Shown here one piece after another: positions 44,566 to 55,489 of a DNA stretch of 64,000 nt. Under the pieces are notes generated by a model. It had not been told where the DNA came from, ran no database searches, and worked only from the letters and a program-made list of their open reading frames with translations. The stretch covers positions 110,317,529 through 110,381,528 of the forward strand of contig CM069432.1 of the NCBI GenBank assembly GCA_035610365.1. The letters run 5' to 3'. Both the position numbers and the translations under genes were made by a program. Source of the DNA: Aquatica leii. Taxonomy: Eukaryota; Arthropoda; Insecta; Coleoptera; Lampyridae. Numbering within the stretch: position 1 is the stretch's first letter; the number at the start of each line of letters is the position of its first letter.

Positions 44566-47351
44566 TTACTTGTGGCCCAAGTCCTCGCTGGCCGGTGTGT
44601 GTCCATTTAATATGTTGAAGACATTTTCATCCTCCTTTTTCCCATAGAGATTTTTTAATCTCTCTAGATCTTTTCCTCTGCAGAGATGTTGAATGTGTCT
44701 AATTTACTAATTAAAAATTTAAAAAAACTGGTTTATGTTATTTGTATCTGAAATGACAATACAAGGTATTAATTACTAAATTTCAAAATGCAAATGAATT
44801 ATCTTACTTGCTCGTCCTGGAACATTGTATCTAAAAGTCTTGCCATAAGAGAAGAGCCCTACGTCATCATCGTATTCAGATGAATCAAGATTAACGCACT
44901 AGAAAAATTAAGTGTTAGTTTATTAGTTACAATTAAAAATTCAGTGTTGGATATCCTGGTTAGTTGGTACCTATAAGAATTTTAATTTTGCTATCACAAC
45001 ACGTTTGCCTGCGTTTAACCTTCAAAATTAATTTTCGCTTAATTCGAGATTACTAATATTAAAATAAATATTATTAAAAATGACTGCAATTTGTTTATGT
45101 TTGATTAATTATATTTATTAAAGTGAAATTTAGATTTAAACATATGTATGTCGTTATTACATTTTTTGTAAAATCCAGTTATTGAAGTAATTTAAAATGA
45201 AAAAACGTTTAAGCACAGTGAAGTGATGTATAATACAGATTAAACGTAATTTTAATACATAAAACAACAAAATGAGCAACATATTTGGTTTTATAAAAAT
45301 GTTCAATTTTAAAAACACTATGAACCTCATTTATTTTAATCATCACTATCTGAAGATTCCGATTAACTTGAATCGTTTAAACCAACATTAATTATTAAGG
45401 GTTCCACTGTAATGTCTAAAAACTTTTCTCGGTTATACCACTCTTGTATTAGTTTTTCTGTATGAATCACACACATTTCCCATACTTCGGAAGTAAATTG
45501 TTGCAGTGCTTCGTTCCACATTGAAATTACTTTTTCATCTCCATACCCATCACTACCAATGTATTTATTGTAATATGACTTTGCATGGGCCCATATTAAT
45601 TCGATTGGATTAAACTCGCAATGATAGAGTGGTAGTCGTAGCTCTTCATGTCCGTGTTGTTGTAACAGTTCGTCCACTTCATATTTCTTTTCTTTCTTCT
45701 GCTGTTTAGCTATGTCAAGTAATTCACTTTTGAACATGTTAGCATCATACGAAATATTATTTTTGTTTAGCCAAGGAATTAAATCAGATTTGTTCCAACT
45801 TGACGAAGGCATTTTTTCTAGTGGAATGATATGATGCATTATTCAACACTATAATTGATGATTTTTTCAAATTATTAAGTAAACGTTCCACAATCCATTT
45901 TTTAAACGTTTTACCATTCATATCTCCATGATAATCTTCATGCTGAGATTTAGATAAAAACAATAACGAAGCATTCTTTACAAAACCAGATTTTGTACCG
46001 GCATGTACGACAATAAACCGTTTTCCATCGTAGCCCTCAGGTTTACGTACACTTTTTAAATTATCATCTTGCCACGATCTCCCCATACTGCCTTTAGCAA
46101 ATATCCAAGTTTTATTCATAAAAACTACTTCACGTGGAAATTCTGAGTTTAGATTTTCTATGTAACGTTTTAGAAATTTAATCCTCATAAGAGCTATACG
46201 TGAAGTCTCCATTAAAGATCTACGGTGATCGTCTTTCTTGAATTTAAAGCCAATTTCATTCAGAGTTCTTTTTAAAGTGCGATCACTTAACAAAACATGT
46301 TTATGTTTGAGTTCGCTGTTTAGAGAATTTACAGTCACATGTTGTTCTAGAAAAAGTTAGTTTTTAGAAAGATTATGAAGGTTGCTTTCATCGGAACTTA
46401 CTGTTTGTGTACATCGTATACAACGTGTTTCTTATAGTAATTTTTGAAGATTCTGGCAAGTCACAGTTTTTGACTTCCTTCGTGACCTTTTCTTTCCAGG
46501 ACTGGATAACACTGGATTCAATTTGTGTTCAGACTTTATCCGCTTAACAGAAGCTAAGCTTATGCCTAATGCAGTTGAAACTCTCTGTAAATAATTTATT
46601 CTAATGCGAGTTAATCATTTCTTTCTTTAGCTTACCTTTTGAACAGACGTTAATGGGATGAAAGGACCCCCATTATCCTTTTCTTGTTAAAAGTATGCAA
46701 GTACATTAACCACCATTTGGCGAGACTGAGAGCGTAATGTTTTACCTTGTATAAAACCCGACATGTTTTGTTCTAAAAAGAACAGTTTGAAATAAAATAA
46801 TGCAAAATAATAATAACCAAAGATACAAAACAAAGCAAAAATGACAGCAAACCGTATTTGACAAAACGTCAACTTGATTGAAGCCAATGTAATAACTTTA
46901 TTCATAACGCACGCAATCAATCTTCCATCTTTGTTTTACACATAGTTTATGTCTTGCTTATATAATAGTTTGTATGTTATTTCTTACATCAGTAAGTAAT
47001 GACGTAAGCATCTTCTCTTATGGCAAGAACTTTATCATCATATCCAGCTACCGAAATATTGTTAAAACTACTTATAAAGTGACAGGACTTTACTATAAAT
47101 TAAAAGAAAATTAAAAAAAATTATCTTACGTGATTGTTAATAGGCGCAAGAAGCGGCGGCGTCATGCTACAAACACCATTCTATAAAAAATAACATTATA
47201 GTTGGCTACAAAAATTATCAATGAATTACATAAATTTGAAAATATAAACAAATATTAAGAAATATATAAAAAAAAATATACTTACTTGCAATACAATGTC
47301 TTCCAAGACATTTATGCGCTTGTCATTTTTTTTTAAATTTGACGAAGACAT
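44566..47351 (-). CDS. Unrecognised four-exon gene on the minus strand
   Basis: Exon 1 (47351-47286) starts MSSSNLKKNDKRINVLEDIV; exon 2 (47180-47130) encodes NGVCSMTPPLLAPINNH; exon 3 (44898-44808) encodes CVNLDSSEYDDDVGLFSYGK and then FRYNVPGRA; exon 4 (44675-44566) encodes KDLERLKNLYGKKEDENVF to GHTPASEDLGHK and TAA. Every junction has GT-AG (donors GTAAGT, GTAAGA, GTAAGA), phases fit, and about 106 residues result. The exon 4 acceptor used is the second AG of GCAGAG; the first would end translation within five codons. Introns are 105, 2231 and 132 bp; the large one contains a Tc1-type transposon. No signal peptide or known domain is visible. The 5' part of exon 3 overlaps that transposon's terminal repeat. 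Could be a real small protein or a chimeric transcript. Confidence 0.5.
44834..47032 (-). mobile_element. Tc1/mariner-type element with TA flanks
   Basis: The left end (AAAGTCTTGCCATAAGAGAA from 44834) and the inverse of the right end (AAGTTCTTGCCATAAGAGAA, ending 47032) match in about 31 of 39 bases, and TA lies outside both. A decayed IS630/Tc1-type transposase gene lies between them on the minus strand. The fit of ends, TA duplication and transposase class supports one element of about 2.2 kb, though the exact terminal bases are uncertain because the left repeat has diverged. Confidence 0.6.
45363..46764 (-). pseudogene. Intron-containing Tc1/mariner-superfamily transposase, inactivated
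   Basis: Exon 1 (46764-46636) begins MSGFIQGKTLRSQSRQMVVN and ends VQK; exon 2 (46584-46402) has RVSTALGISLASVKRIKSEH, an HTH-like DNA-binding part; exon 3 (46346 down) has the catalytic core. Both introns (51 and 55 bp) have GTAAG donors and AG acceptors. In the core, VVFMNKTWIF stands where the family has a catalytic Asp (D-E-T-W), and VLNNASYHS where it has DNAPYH: both Asp are Asn. CEFNPIELIW keeps the third block. A TAA in exon 1, a frame change in exon 2 and a frameshift at about 45785-45840 confirm decay. A domesticated but non-catalytic origin is unlikely given these breaks. Confidence 0.78.
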
Positions 47352-47589
47352 TTTACGGCTTGAAAATTAAACAAGAACTGAATTTAACTAATTAATTATT
47401 AGTTTATATAATAAAAAATTTCCTGAATCTGCAAAAAGTTATACTTTTATTAAAAACCGAGGTATATGAACTTTTTCGTTAATTCAGCGTTACTGTAGAT
47501 GACTGTACTTTAAGCGAAAATGCTGGATACCATAAGTTCTTATAAAAAATTGTTTTATTCTTTATAGGACATAAACTTAAAAAAATTTG

Positions 47590-47900
47590 TTGACAATACA
47601 CCGCAAGTTAAAATTTGACACCATAAGTTAAAATTTAAACCACAAGTTGAAACTTGAATACCAAACGGATAAATTTGATACCGGAAGTTGAAATTTGACA
47701 ATGAAAGTTGAAATTAGACACCGGAAGTTAAAATTTGACACAAAACGTATACATTTAATACAGGAAGTTAAAATTTGACATCGGACGTAAAAAATTGATA
47801 CCGGAAGTTCAGATTTGACACCGAAAGTTGAAATTTGACATTAGAAATTGAAACTTGATACCGTGCTTTAAAATATAATAATGTAGAATGAAATTTGACG
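47590..47900. repeat. Minisatellite with a unit of about 20 bp
   Basis: About 15 imperfect tandem units of the type ACCGGAAGTTAAAATTTGAC, alternating AAGTTGAAATTTGA and AAGTTAAAATTTGA variants, with decay toward both ends. There is no spacer diversity, so it is not a CRISPR-like array. It lies about 240 bp upstream of the start of the unrecognised minus-strand gene. Confidence 0.8.
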
Positions 47901-48683
47901 CTGAGGTTGATATCCGCGTTGTAATTAGATTCAATCTATGAAATTTATTGTTAGGTTAGAACATACATATTAATGTAAGCTTAAGCAAATACATGTATGT
48001 ATGCATTTTCCAAGGAACATTAAGACATTAATCGTTAAACTTACTATGTCATAAAAAATCTACCCTCAATTTTTGGTGGGGCGAAAATGATTTTGTTTTA
48101 CTCTTTATTGGTTGTTAAATACTATGCGATTACATATGTATAATTATTTTCGAATACAACTAATATTTTACAACTCACATTCACATTGATTTTTAGTTTT
48201 ACGTCGGTATTTAATATGTTTTTAAATACTACCGCTTTTACTGATTGGAAAAACTTTTAACGGTGCAAAATGATATACTATATTTATTATACGTTTACAA
48301 AAAAACAGATTTTTTTCTCAAAAAGAATTTTAGGGGTAGTCTTTTTAAACTTGTCAGAACCTTATCGAGTTTTATATCAAACTTTATGATTTTAAGCTAG
48401 GAATTTAAATATGTAATATAAGATAAGCTAATTAATTAGTTTTATCGTATTTATAAAATCTACCTCTTTTTTAGCGAGTTTTAGTGTACGCTTTAAATTC
48501 AGTCGCTTATGATGCATATTTTGTCTCATAAGTAAAATTTGATTTACTCGTTAGTTTTAAAGATAATTGTACCATTTTATACAAATTCCTTTTTTCGTAT
48601 TTTATCGATACTTACAAACTGAAAAGTTTAGATTAAAACAAAGTATAATTTGTTTGTTCATTTATTTACTAATATCTAATACA
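47901..48683. other. AT-rich spacer, nothing recognised
   Basis: No coding or repeat signature between the minisatellite and the GC-richer fragment that follows. Confidence 0.4.
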
Positions 48684-48905
48684 TTAACAATTTTTGGTCT
48701 GCGGTATAGGTCTAATATGCATTTTAATCATCCACGTTTCATAGGATCTCGGAGGAAACACTAACGGTGGAATTGTCTCAGTCAAGGGTCCTTGGTTTTT
48801 TTGGCTTTTTCCCATTCTGCCATTTTTATCCGGTACTCCACATCGCTTTTCTTTGTTGTCTCCCTCGGATAGCACTTCCACTAAGTCTTGGCCAACCTAT
48901 GCCGC
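48684..48905 (-). pseudogene. GC-richer coding-like fragment, unrecognised
   Basis: On the minus strand a 65-codon frame ends PPLVFPPRSYETWMIKMHIR. In a second frame the upstream part reads SDVEYRIKMAEWEKAKKTKD, which is also protein-like, suggesting one coding sequence broken by a frameshift. Base composition stands out from the flanks. A possible acceptor GCATAG precedes it near 48905. I do not recognise the family; it may be part of a transposon or a truncated host gene. Confidence 0.3.
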
Positions 48906-49083
48906 AGCACAATATAGAATTTATTATAGGGACACATAACTATATCTATCACAAGAATAAACACATTAGATTTGAGTTAGTAGTTTAAAATGTTTATCTT
49001 ACCTGCTCCCAATACAGTTTTGGAATTTATATTTTTATATTATTATTTTTAATTCTTAAATAAAATATTATTAAAAATGATTA

Positions 49084-49505
49084 TCACCGCCATATTTCAT
49101 GATATATACAATTTTCTCCTTCTGCTTTTATTCCCACTATACCATTTCTACGATTTGATATTGGTGGGGAATCGTCAACGATCGTGAATTTTCGACATCT
49201 CGTGAAAGATCGAGAGGGTTTGTAACAATCGTGTAGGCTCGTAAATCTTTTAATAAGTTTGAACCCTCTTCCAATATTCATTCGTGCAGAAATAGATACC
49301 GTATCTAGCTTGTGCAAACGATACCTGACAGTAACGCGTGTTTACTTTGATAATATAAATAAATGTAAAGCAATTAAAAATAAAATACACAAAGAAAATA
49401 TACTTGAATCTCCTTTTTTGATTGAAACGAGTTTAGCGTATTTAAAATTTTATCGTTTAAAACTTAGAAAACTTAAAAAAGTTTTAGTGGTGAAATAAGT
49501 TAGTT
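49084..49505. other. Flank of the Polinton-like relic
   Basis: A patch with GATCGTGAATTTTCGACATC and GTGAAAGATCGAGAGGG (49165-49215) is richer in GC than its surroundings. The plus-strand frame 49259-49498 is open with mixed composition and directly precedes the polymerase fragment, so it may belong to the same element, but it has no recognisable motif. Confidence 0.3.
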
Positions 49506-50640
49506 GGGAAGATGTGGAATCATGTTTTAAGAACATAATCTGCACCGGTTTCATATCAAATCTTACTATAGAAAATCCAATTTTTTTTTTCAGCAAATAT
49601 TTTAAATGTTTTAATATAAAAATTAAACAGGCTCTCAGAAAATTCCTTCTTAAAGTAAATGTAATTTTAAGCGCTAATTTTATTAAACCTAGAAATGACA
49701 AAATAGACTTTAGAACGTATTGTACTAAAAATAATGTAATCGATCGTACAACTAATTTGAAACAGCGGTAACAGAAACATGTGTTCCAAACTATATAAAA
49801 ATAAAGCACGCTGTTGTGAATGTTAATAACGACGATCCATACTGTTTTCTTTGTTGTATAGTATTTGTTTTATACCCACTTAGATAAATTCTAACACACC
49901 ATCATCGTATTCGCATTTCAATGATGTTATAATTGTGACGATATTGAATTTCCCATAACTATAAAAGATGTGAGAACATTTGAAAAACTTAACAAAACAT
50001 CTATCAATTTGTTCTGTATAACTTATATGAAGCGGCCATTCGGAAATTTTGTATTTATGAAGAATTTTGATGTGTCGTTGAATACATCATTGAATGTGAT
50101 TTAGCTTATCCAATTTGGTTACATAATTTCCATAGTGATTATTAACTTTGTTTCTAAAAGAATAATATATCGTTCACTTTAGAAACTTACAAATGTATTT
50201 AAGATTAGGTATGCAATTAAAAAAAGTTCATAGAGTACTCAAATTTTGTCAATTTCCTTAGTTAAAGCAATACATAGACTTAAATGCAAACTTACGCCAA
50301 CAATCTAAAAATAATTTTGAAAAAGATTTTTATAAATTAATGATTAACGCGATTTATAAAAAATGCATGGAAAATTTTAGAAAGCATAGAGATATATGTT
50401 TAGTAAAAAAATGAGATGAACGATGGCGAGTGCGATCTCTTATCTCAAATCTAAATTTTCACATCTCAGTTGTACTTGATGAAGATATCGTTATCGTAGA
50501 AATGAACAAATTAGAAACTTAACTAAAAAACAAAAAACAAAATTTGTAGGACTTAGGTCAATAACGTACACTTAGATTGTTTATGATGATTTTTCTAAAA
50601 ACTAAAGGATCCAAAAAAATTTTTATCAAATCAATTACTT
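49506..50640 (+). pseudogene. Polinton-like DNA polymerase B, fragmented
   Basis: Blocks in plus-strand order: WEDVESCFKNIICTGFISNL, KVNVILSANFIKPRNDKIDF and NNVIDRTTNLK (49506-49770) typical of the N-terminal part of protein-primed type B polymerases in insect Polinton/adintovirus-like elements; FPITIKDVRTFEKLNKTSIN (about 49950-50015); and [20 protein letters not shown] with ENFRKHRDI (about 50310-50400), the finger/palm motif that reads (F)YKLMNNS(V)(F)GK in such polymerases. Each block is separated by stops and frame changes, and the palm YxDTD motif was not seen, so the gene is dead. In the intact family it replicates the element's linear DNA from a protein primer. Confidence 0.7.
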
Positions 50641-50907
50641 TTTAGGAATATGTTTATTGATAAAAAAATTTTTGAAGCTGATCAACGACTTATTAAACCT
50701 AAACAACATAATGTATTCTCAATTAAATAAAGTAAAACTGTTCTTAGCCTTTATGATGACAAACGGATGCTCAGTTATAATAGTACTAATACAAGACCGT
50801 GGAGTTATCTATATCAACCGTTTGGAGGAGATTAAATTGTAAAATCGTTGCTAGTAAAATCTAAATTTCATACGTTCAGTTGCGGTTGAACAGCTTACAA
50901 CTATAAT

Positions 50908-51108
50908 ATGATGGATGTTAGTTTACAAATTGCTTTAGAAGCACAACAAGCAAAAGAAACAGTTTATAAAAGTTATCTCAAGAATGCTATTTGTTTTAAT
51001 ACAACAGATTCTGCAAAAGGAACTATAGCATTTTTGTTAAAAAAAGAAAACTTTGTTGTTCCAAGCGACACAGTATTTCTTTTTTCGCATTACATGGAAG
51101 TAAATTGA
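50908..51108 (+). CDS. Unrecognised small ORF within the Polinton-like region
   Basis: The frame has 66 codons, starts MMDVSLQIALEAQQAKETVY and has balanced, helix-like composition rather than low complexity. It lies between the polymerase fragment and the oppositely oriented capsid fragment. A further open stretch at about 51480-51570 (WIQKNISKGTHYPDVVQLRQ) may be part of the same or a neighbouring gene. I cannot assign either to a family. Confidence 0.25.
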   Translation: MMDVSLQIALEAQQAKETVYKSYLKNAICFNTTDSAKGTIAFLLKKENFVVPSDTVFLFSHYMEVN

Positions 51109-51891
51109 GGGTGAATGACTTGTGTCAACTTTTGGACAAGAGACAAAACATAGACAATAACATAGTGAATGTTTGCAGAACAGAAAATATGAATCAATAA
51201 ATTCAATTAAACTAGACGATATATTAGTTCTTCATAGCTTAAAGCGCAATATTTTATTCAAATTCTATATTTTGAAGCTACTATCCAATTTTAACATTAT
51301 CAATGCAAGTCCTTTGGATTATCCTATACAAAATATTTAAAAAAATCTAAATAATAAATCATGCATAGACGAATGTATTTGTAATGCATCGCACCTTACT
51401 GATAGTCTAATTCTAAAAAAAATTATTTCCGCTCTTATCTGCCGAAACATATCTTTTAAATATAATCTTTTAGAAAACGAAAAACATACAGAAGTATTGT
51501 TGTGGATACAGAAGAATATAAGTAAAGGAACACACTATCCAGATGTGGTCCAGCTTCGACAGCATGGTCCGCACTAATTTGGAGGATTAAAAAAGAACGT
51601 TAGCTTTCTAATGTTAATTACACATTAATATCAATAAAAAACTAATATTTATAATTTGTTTTATTGTAAACTTTTCGATTTACATTCGATTTTTACTACC
51701 TACAGTAAAATTCTTAAATAATAATATATAACATTTACATACATTTATGATTCACTATATTAATAATATAAAATTTTTTATTGGTAAATATTTCACAATC
51801 CGATCGTGAAGTATTAAACAATATGCAATTATTTTATCGGGAATAATTACATTTGTTTTAAATTTGATTTTAATATCTATAGGACCCCTTT

Positions 51892-52703
51892 TTAGTTCAT
51901 TTGCTTAGAACTGTCTATAACGGCGATTAGAGCATATCTTTTGAATTCTTCTAGTGTGAATATCGGCTCGCTATCTTTGTAAAGTAATGAAGTTTGAAAT
52001 TCGGTAAACAGCTTATACAATAGAGCATACTGGTTGTTTGTAAAATTTAAACTTAAATTATCATTAGGATATATGGCATCATTAAGAAATACTTTAATAT
52101 TTGTTAAATTGCAATGATCAAAGCGACTGCAATCTTTATTTATTTGATTTTTTCTATCGGTCGGTGCAAACCAAAGATTATACATTGTGCTTTTTTTACT
52201 GAAGACTTAATAGCCCAAGTATGCTTTTGTGTTTGTAGTAATGATGAGTATTCGTGTAATTCTCTACTTCTAAATGGAATGTACAATTCTCTTGCACTTT
52301 TAACAATATTAAATAGTTTTAACTGTTCCTTAATTGAAACATATATGTGTGAAATTCGCCAGATCACCTTATGTAGCTGAGCTTTTATAGTTTTCGTATT
52401 ATTTTTATACTAAAGCGTTATTATTGGTATTGCAGCGAAGCAACGACAATTCTTTTCTACAAATTGAAGATTTGGCGTTAAAATCTTTGCGTTCTTATCA
52501 CCATATGCTTCTACCTTTCCTTGTACATGAAGAGAGCTCTTCCAAGGTAACGTATATAATTCTTGTTGTTGTATAGGAATTTTGATTTCATCGTTGTTGC
52601 CAAAAGAACTTAATGCATAAGGTAGATTACTTTGTTTTTCTGCATACGCTATTGTGGTATCAAAAACGGGTGGTTCGTTTACTTTAAAAACTTTATAATT
52701 CAT
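51892..52703 (-). pseudogene. Polinton/adintovirus-like major capsid protein fragment
   Basis: On the minus strand, 52703-52410 encodes the N-terminal part with FGNNDEIKIPIQQQELYTLP; 52367-52140 has LKLFNIVKSARELYIPFRSR and KHTWAIKSS; 52185-51892 has RFDHCNLTNIKVFLND, NFTNNQYALLYKLF and IAVIDSSKQ. These blocks match in order a capsid-like protein that is common in insect genomes as part of Polinton-type elements, with double jelly-roll character inferred from that family. Sequence expected between the first and second blocks is deleted, and there is a frame change at about 52140-52185, so no full capsid can be made. Orientation is opposite to the polymerase, as often seen in these elements. 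Confidence 0.6.
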
Positions 52704-53449
52704 TTTTAAGTTCGTACTTTATTAGACTTAAAGATTTGAGGAGTTTTTTTACTTTTACGGTTATTGTAGGAGCAGACTGAGCTTGATTTGTATCTTTGTG
52801 TTTGTATACAGGGTATTTTAAAAGTTGTTCACTTAAATATTTAAATTATCAATTTTATAAGAACCTTCAGAAATTTCAATGCAGCGTTCTGTGCCATTTT
52901 AAAGTATAATATGACATTATTTATTATTACAGCTGTCTATATTCATGATTGAATTGAACGTTTCTAAATTTATCAAACCCAAAACATAGTTTACATCTTT
53001 TAATATGCTAGGAGAATAATGCTTACTAGAAAAAATTGATGCCATCCCAATCAAGGTAAATGTGGAAGACATTATGCTGATTGTAACTCACTAAACTGTT
53101 AACTCAAATGTATTAGAAATGAATATTAATTTTAAAGTTTAAGCATAAAATCTACTACTTATTGGTATTAGGATTTTATTACCTGAAATTTCGTTCAAAC
53201 TCTGGTTTAAACCCAGGGCTTCTCGGTTACAGAGCAAATATCTACTTACATGAGCCACCAAAAAGCTTATCGTCATTATAATTATATAAACATTTTAAAC
53301 ACATTTGTCCACAGTTAACAATATTGTTGTTGTGATTGTAGAGTATATTACAAGAACCGTTACTTTTTAACTATTGTGTTAATTCCAATGGAGGCTGTAA
53401 GTATCCAAAACTATTAAAATATACTGCTCGTATAAATGGTAATAAGGGC

Positions 53450-53729
53450 TGGTTTTAAAAGCTTTATAGTATGTTTTTTTGTGTCTCTCGCCGTCCTAAA
53501 AAAGACCAAATTCTTTTTTATATGGCTATAAACATAATCCGTTATTAGATTTATTTAGTGATATTGCTTCCATGGTTTGATTATGTCTTTGATTTTCTTT
53601 AAGTTTCTGTTTAGCATTTTTAGCCGCAATTACTGTTTTTGTCACCCTAACGATCCTAATGGACCGAGACCAGAAAAAATGGGGATTAGCGATAAAAAGC
53701 CACCAACCTTTGGCACTGGTATTATACAA
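53450..53729 (-). pseudogene. Polinton-associated small protein fragment
   Basis: On the minus strand AAKNAKQKLKENQRHNQTME is followed by AISLNKSNNGLCL, a stop and then PYKKEFGLF. The pattern K-A-x-Q-x-L-x-E-x-x-R-H-N-x-T-M-E-A-I then G-L-x-L-x-PYKKG is one I associate with a small conserved Polinton-type protein, possibly pX-like. Point stops disrupt it. Its position 750 bp beyond the capsid on the same strand supports the same element. Confidence 0.5.
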
Positions 53730-55489
53730 AGAAGTTTAATTTTTTTTGTGAACATTATTGTGCGTTATGACATTGTACTAAAACCATCGATATATGTACT
53801 TACAGATTATTAATATAACTGCAACAAAGATAAACAAACAAGTGCTTTCTGAAAGGAAAAAAGCTTACATTTGTTTTCTAAGTGCAATTGCTACAAAATT
53901 CACAACTATTGTCATACTCCAGCAGTAACGCTCAACAAAAAAAGAATTGAAAATTTAACTTTAATTATCGCACAAAATACACAAACAATACGAAAGTTCG
54001 CTTTAGCCGCTATTGGTCGTAAATAGTTAACTTGAGAAGATGGCTGCTATATGCGCAGAAAAAAACACGCGAACACCCACAGGTTACATGATTTGCACTA
54101 CGGTTTATATCTATACTGTGATAAAACTAAATTGCACTTTATTTTATTAAAATTTGTCTTGTAATTGGCATCGTTTTTGGTATCAGACAAATAAATATAT
54201 GTTATGACTCAGTTACACAAGGAATTGTTAACTTTGACGATGTAGGTAGTTAACTACGTGGTCATGTCGTTAAGCGTCGTAATTGGTATAAAATCATTTG
54301 TTCTGCTGACGATTGTCAAACCGATAGCTACGATTTAGTTAATAACATTGTTAACTTTGCTTTATGCACTCGGACACAAGTTCGGTTAAAATGAAATTTT
54401 ATTATTTACCAAACTAATTTAAAGCTTATTGCCTAGCTTTAAATACATTTTAAAACTGAACTTGTAGATACTGTAAATATCTTGTTTACTCTTTCTACCT
54501 TTAAAGAAAATATGTAAAATGTGTAAGAAAATGGAGTTGTAGTAAAATCTGGAACTAAACGACATTTTGTAGAATCTGAGCTAGGTTGAGCTATATCTAC
54601 ATGTTTCCCACATAATGTTAAACTTATAACGCTTTTACAAAAAGGTGGTTATAAAAATAATAAGTTTTTACAACCACAAAATTTTATAGTAACTTGTGCT
54701 GTCGTATGAAAAAAAAATGCAGTAAGTTTTACACGTTGTCTTGCACATCCAATAGCATCTATATGAAATTGAACAACCTTAAATTTATACATTGTAATGA
54801 AATCAGTTTAAAGAATATTTTCTTACAAGTGAACATGTTATTATAGTGAAAACTGTTGTCAAATAAATTGTTTTTTGCTAGCTTACTTAGATTAGGAGAA
54901 TTTGCTTTGCATTCATTTTAAAACTTTTATTAACAAGCTAGCTTTATCTTTATTAAATATAGCTTAGTATCATAAAGATATGACTGCAGCAATGCTTTCT
55001 TGTGTTAACCTTGCTCTTTGCGTTATTCTGGCTCCCAGTAGCGGTTCCAAAGCTTTTAAGACCTCGGACGCAGATGCAATTTAGGGCCCTTCCTCCCATA
55101 CAGACACAGATAAATCCACTCAATTTTACGAAATTGTTAGCACCCAAGGCGCGCGCCCGATACTTCCGTACTATGAAACTGTCCGGCTCTTTCCTTCAAT
55201 TAATAATTATTTCAGCCTAACTCTATATTTTTTTGTATTTCTTTAAGTACTTCTCTTACTTTAAAATATTTTTGTTTATAGTCTCTAAGATTTACAAAAA
55301 TATGACAAATATAACTTTAAATAAAACTATTTCTCTGCATTTTAATTTCGATATTTAAGTCATAATCGTTTATTCTACAAATTAGGAAACATCATTTCTA
55401 AAAATTATTATAAACAGCGGATAAAGTTTCTTTATCCTCCTTTGTTTTAATTTAATTGTTGATTTTTATATATCTTTGTTTAAAAGGGG
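53730..55489. other. Intergenic, with a GC-rich patch at 54985-55215
   Basis: No supported gene. The patch 54985-55215 is much richer in GC (for example AAGGCGCGCGCCCGATAC at 55146) than the flanks and contains open frames on both strands without a recognisable domain; it may be a transposon or retrocopy fragment. Confidence 0.35.

Noticed and set aside
47590..47900. CRISPR-like array
   Set aside because: Units are contiguous and degenerate, with no unique spacers; the context is eukaryotic.
41055..54300. Polinton terminal inverted repeats pairing 41055-41110 with 54000-54060
   Set aside because: Only short shared words (GAAAGTT, GTTAACT) in mixed orientation; not enough to define ends.
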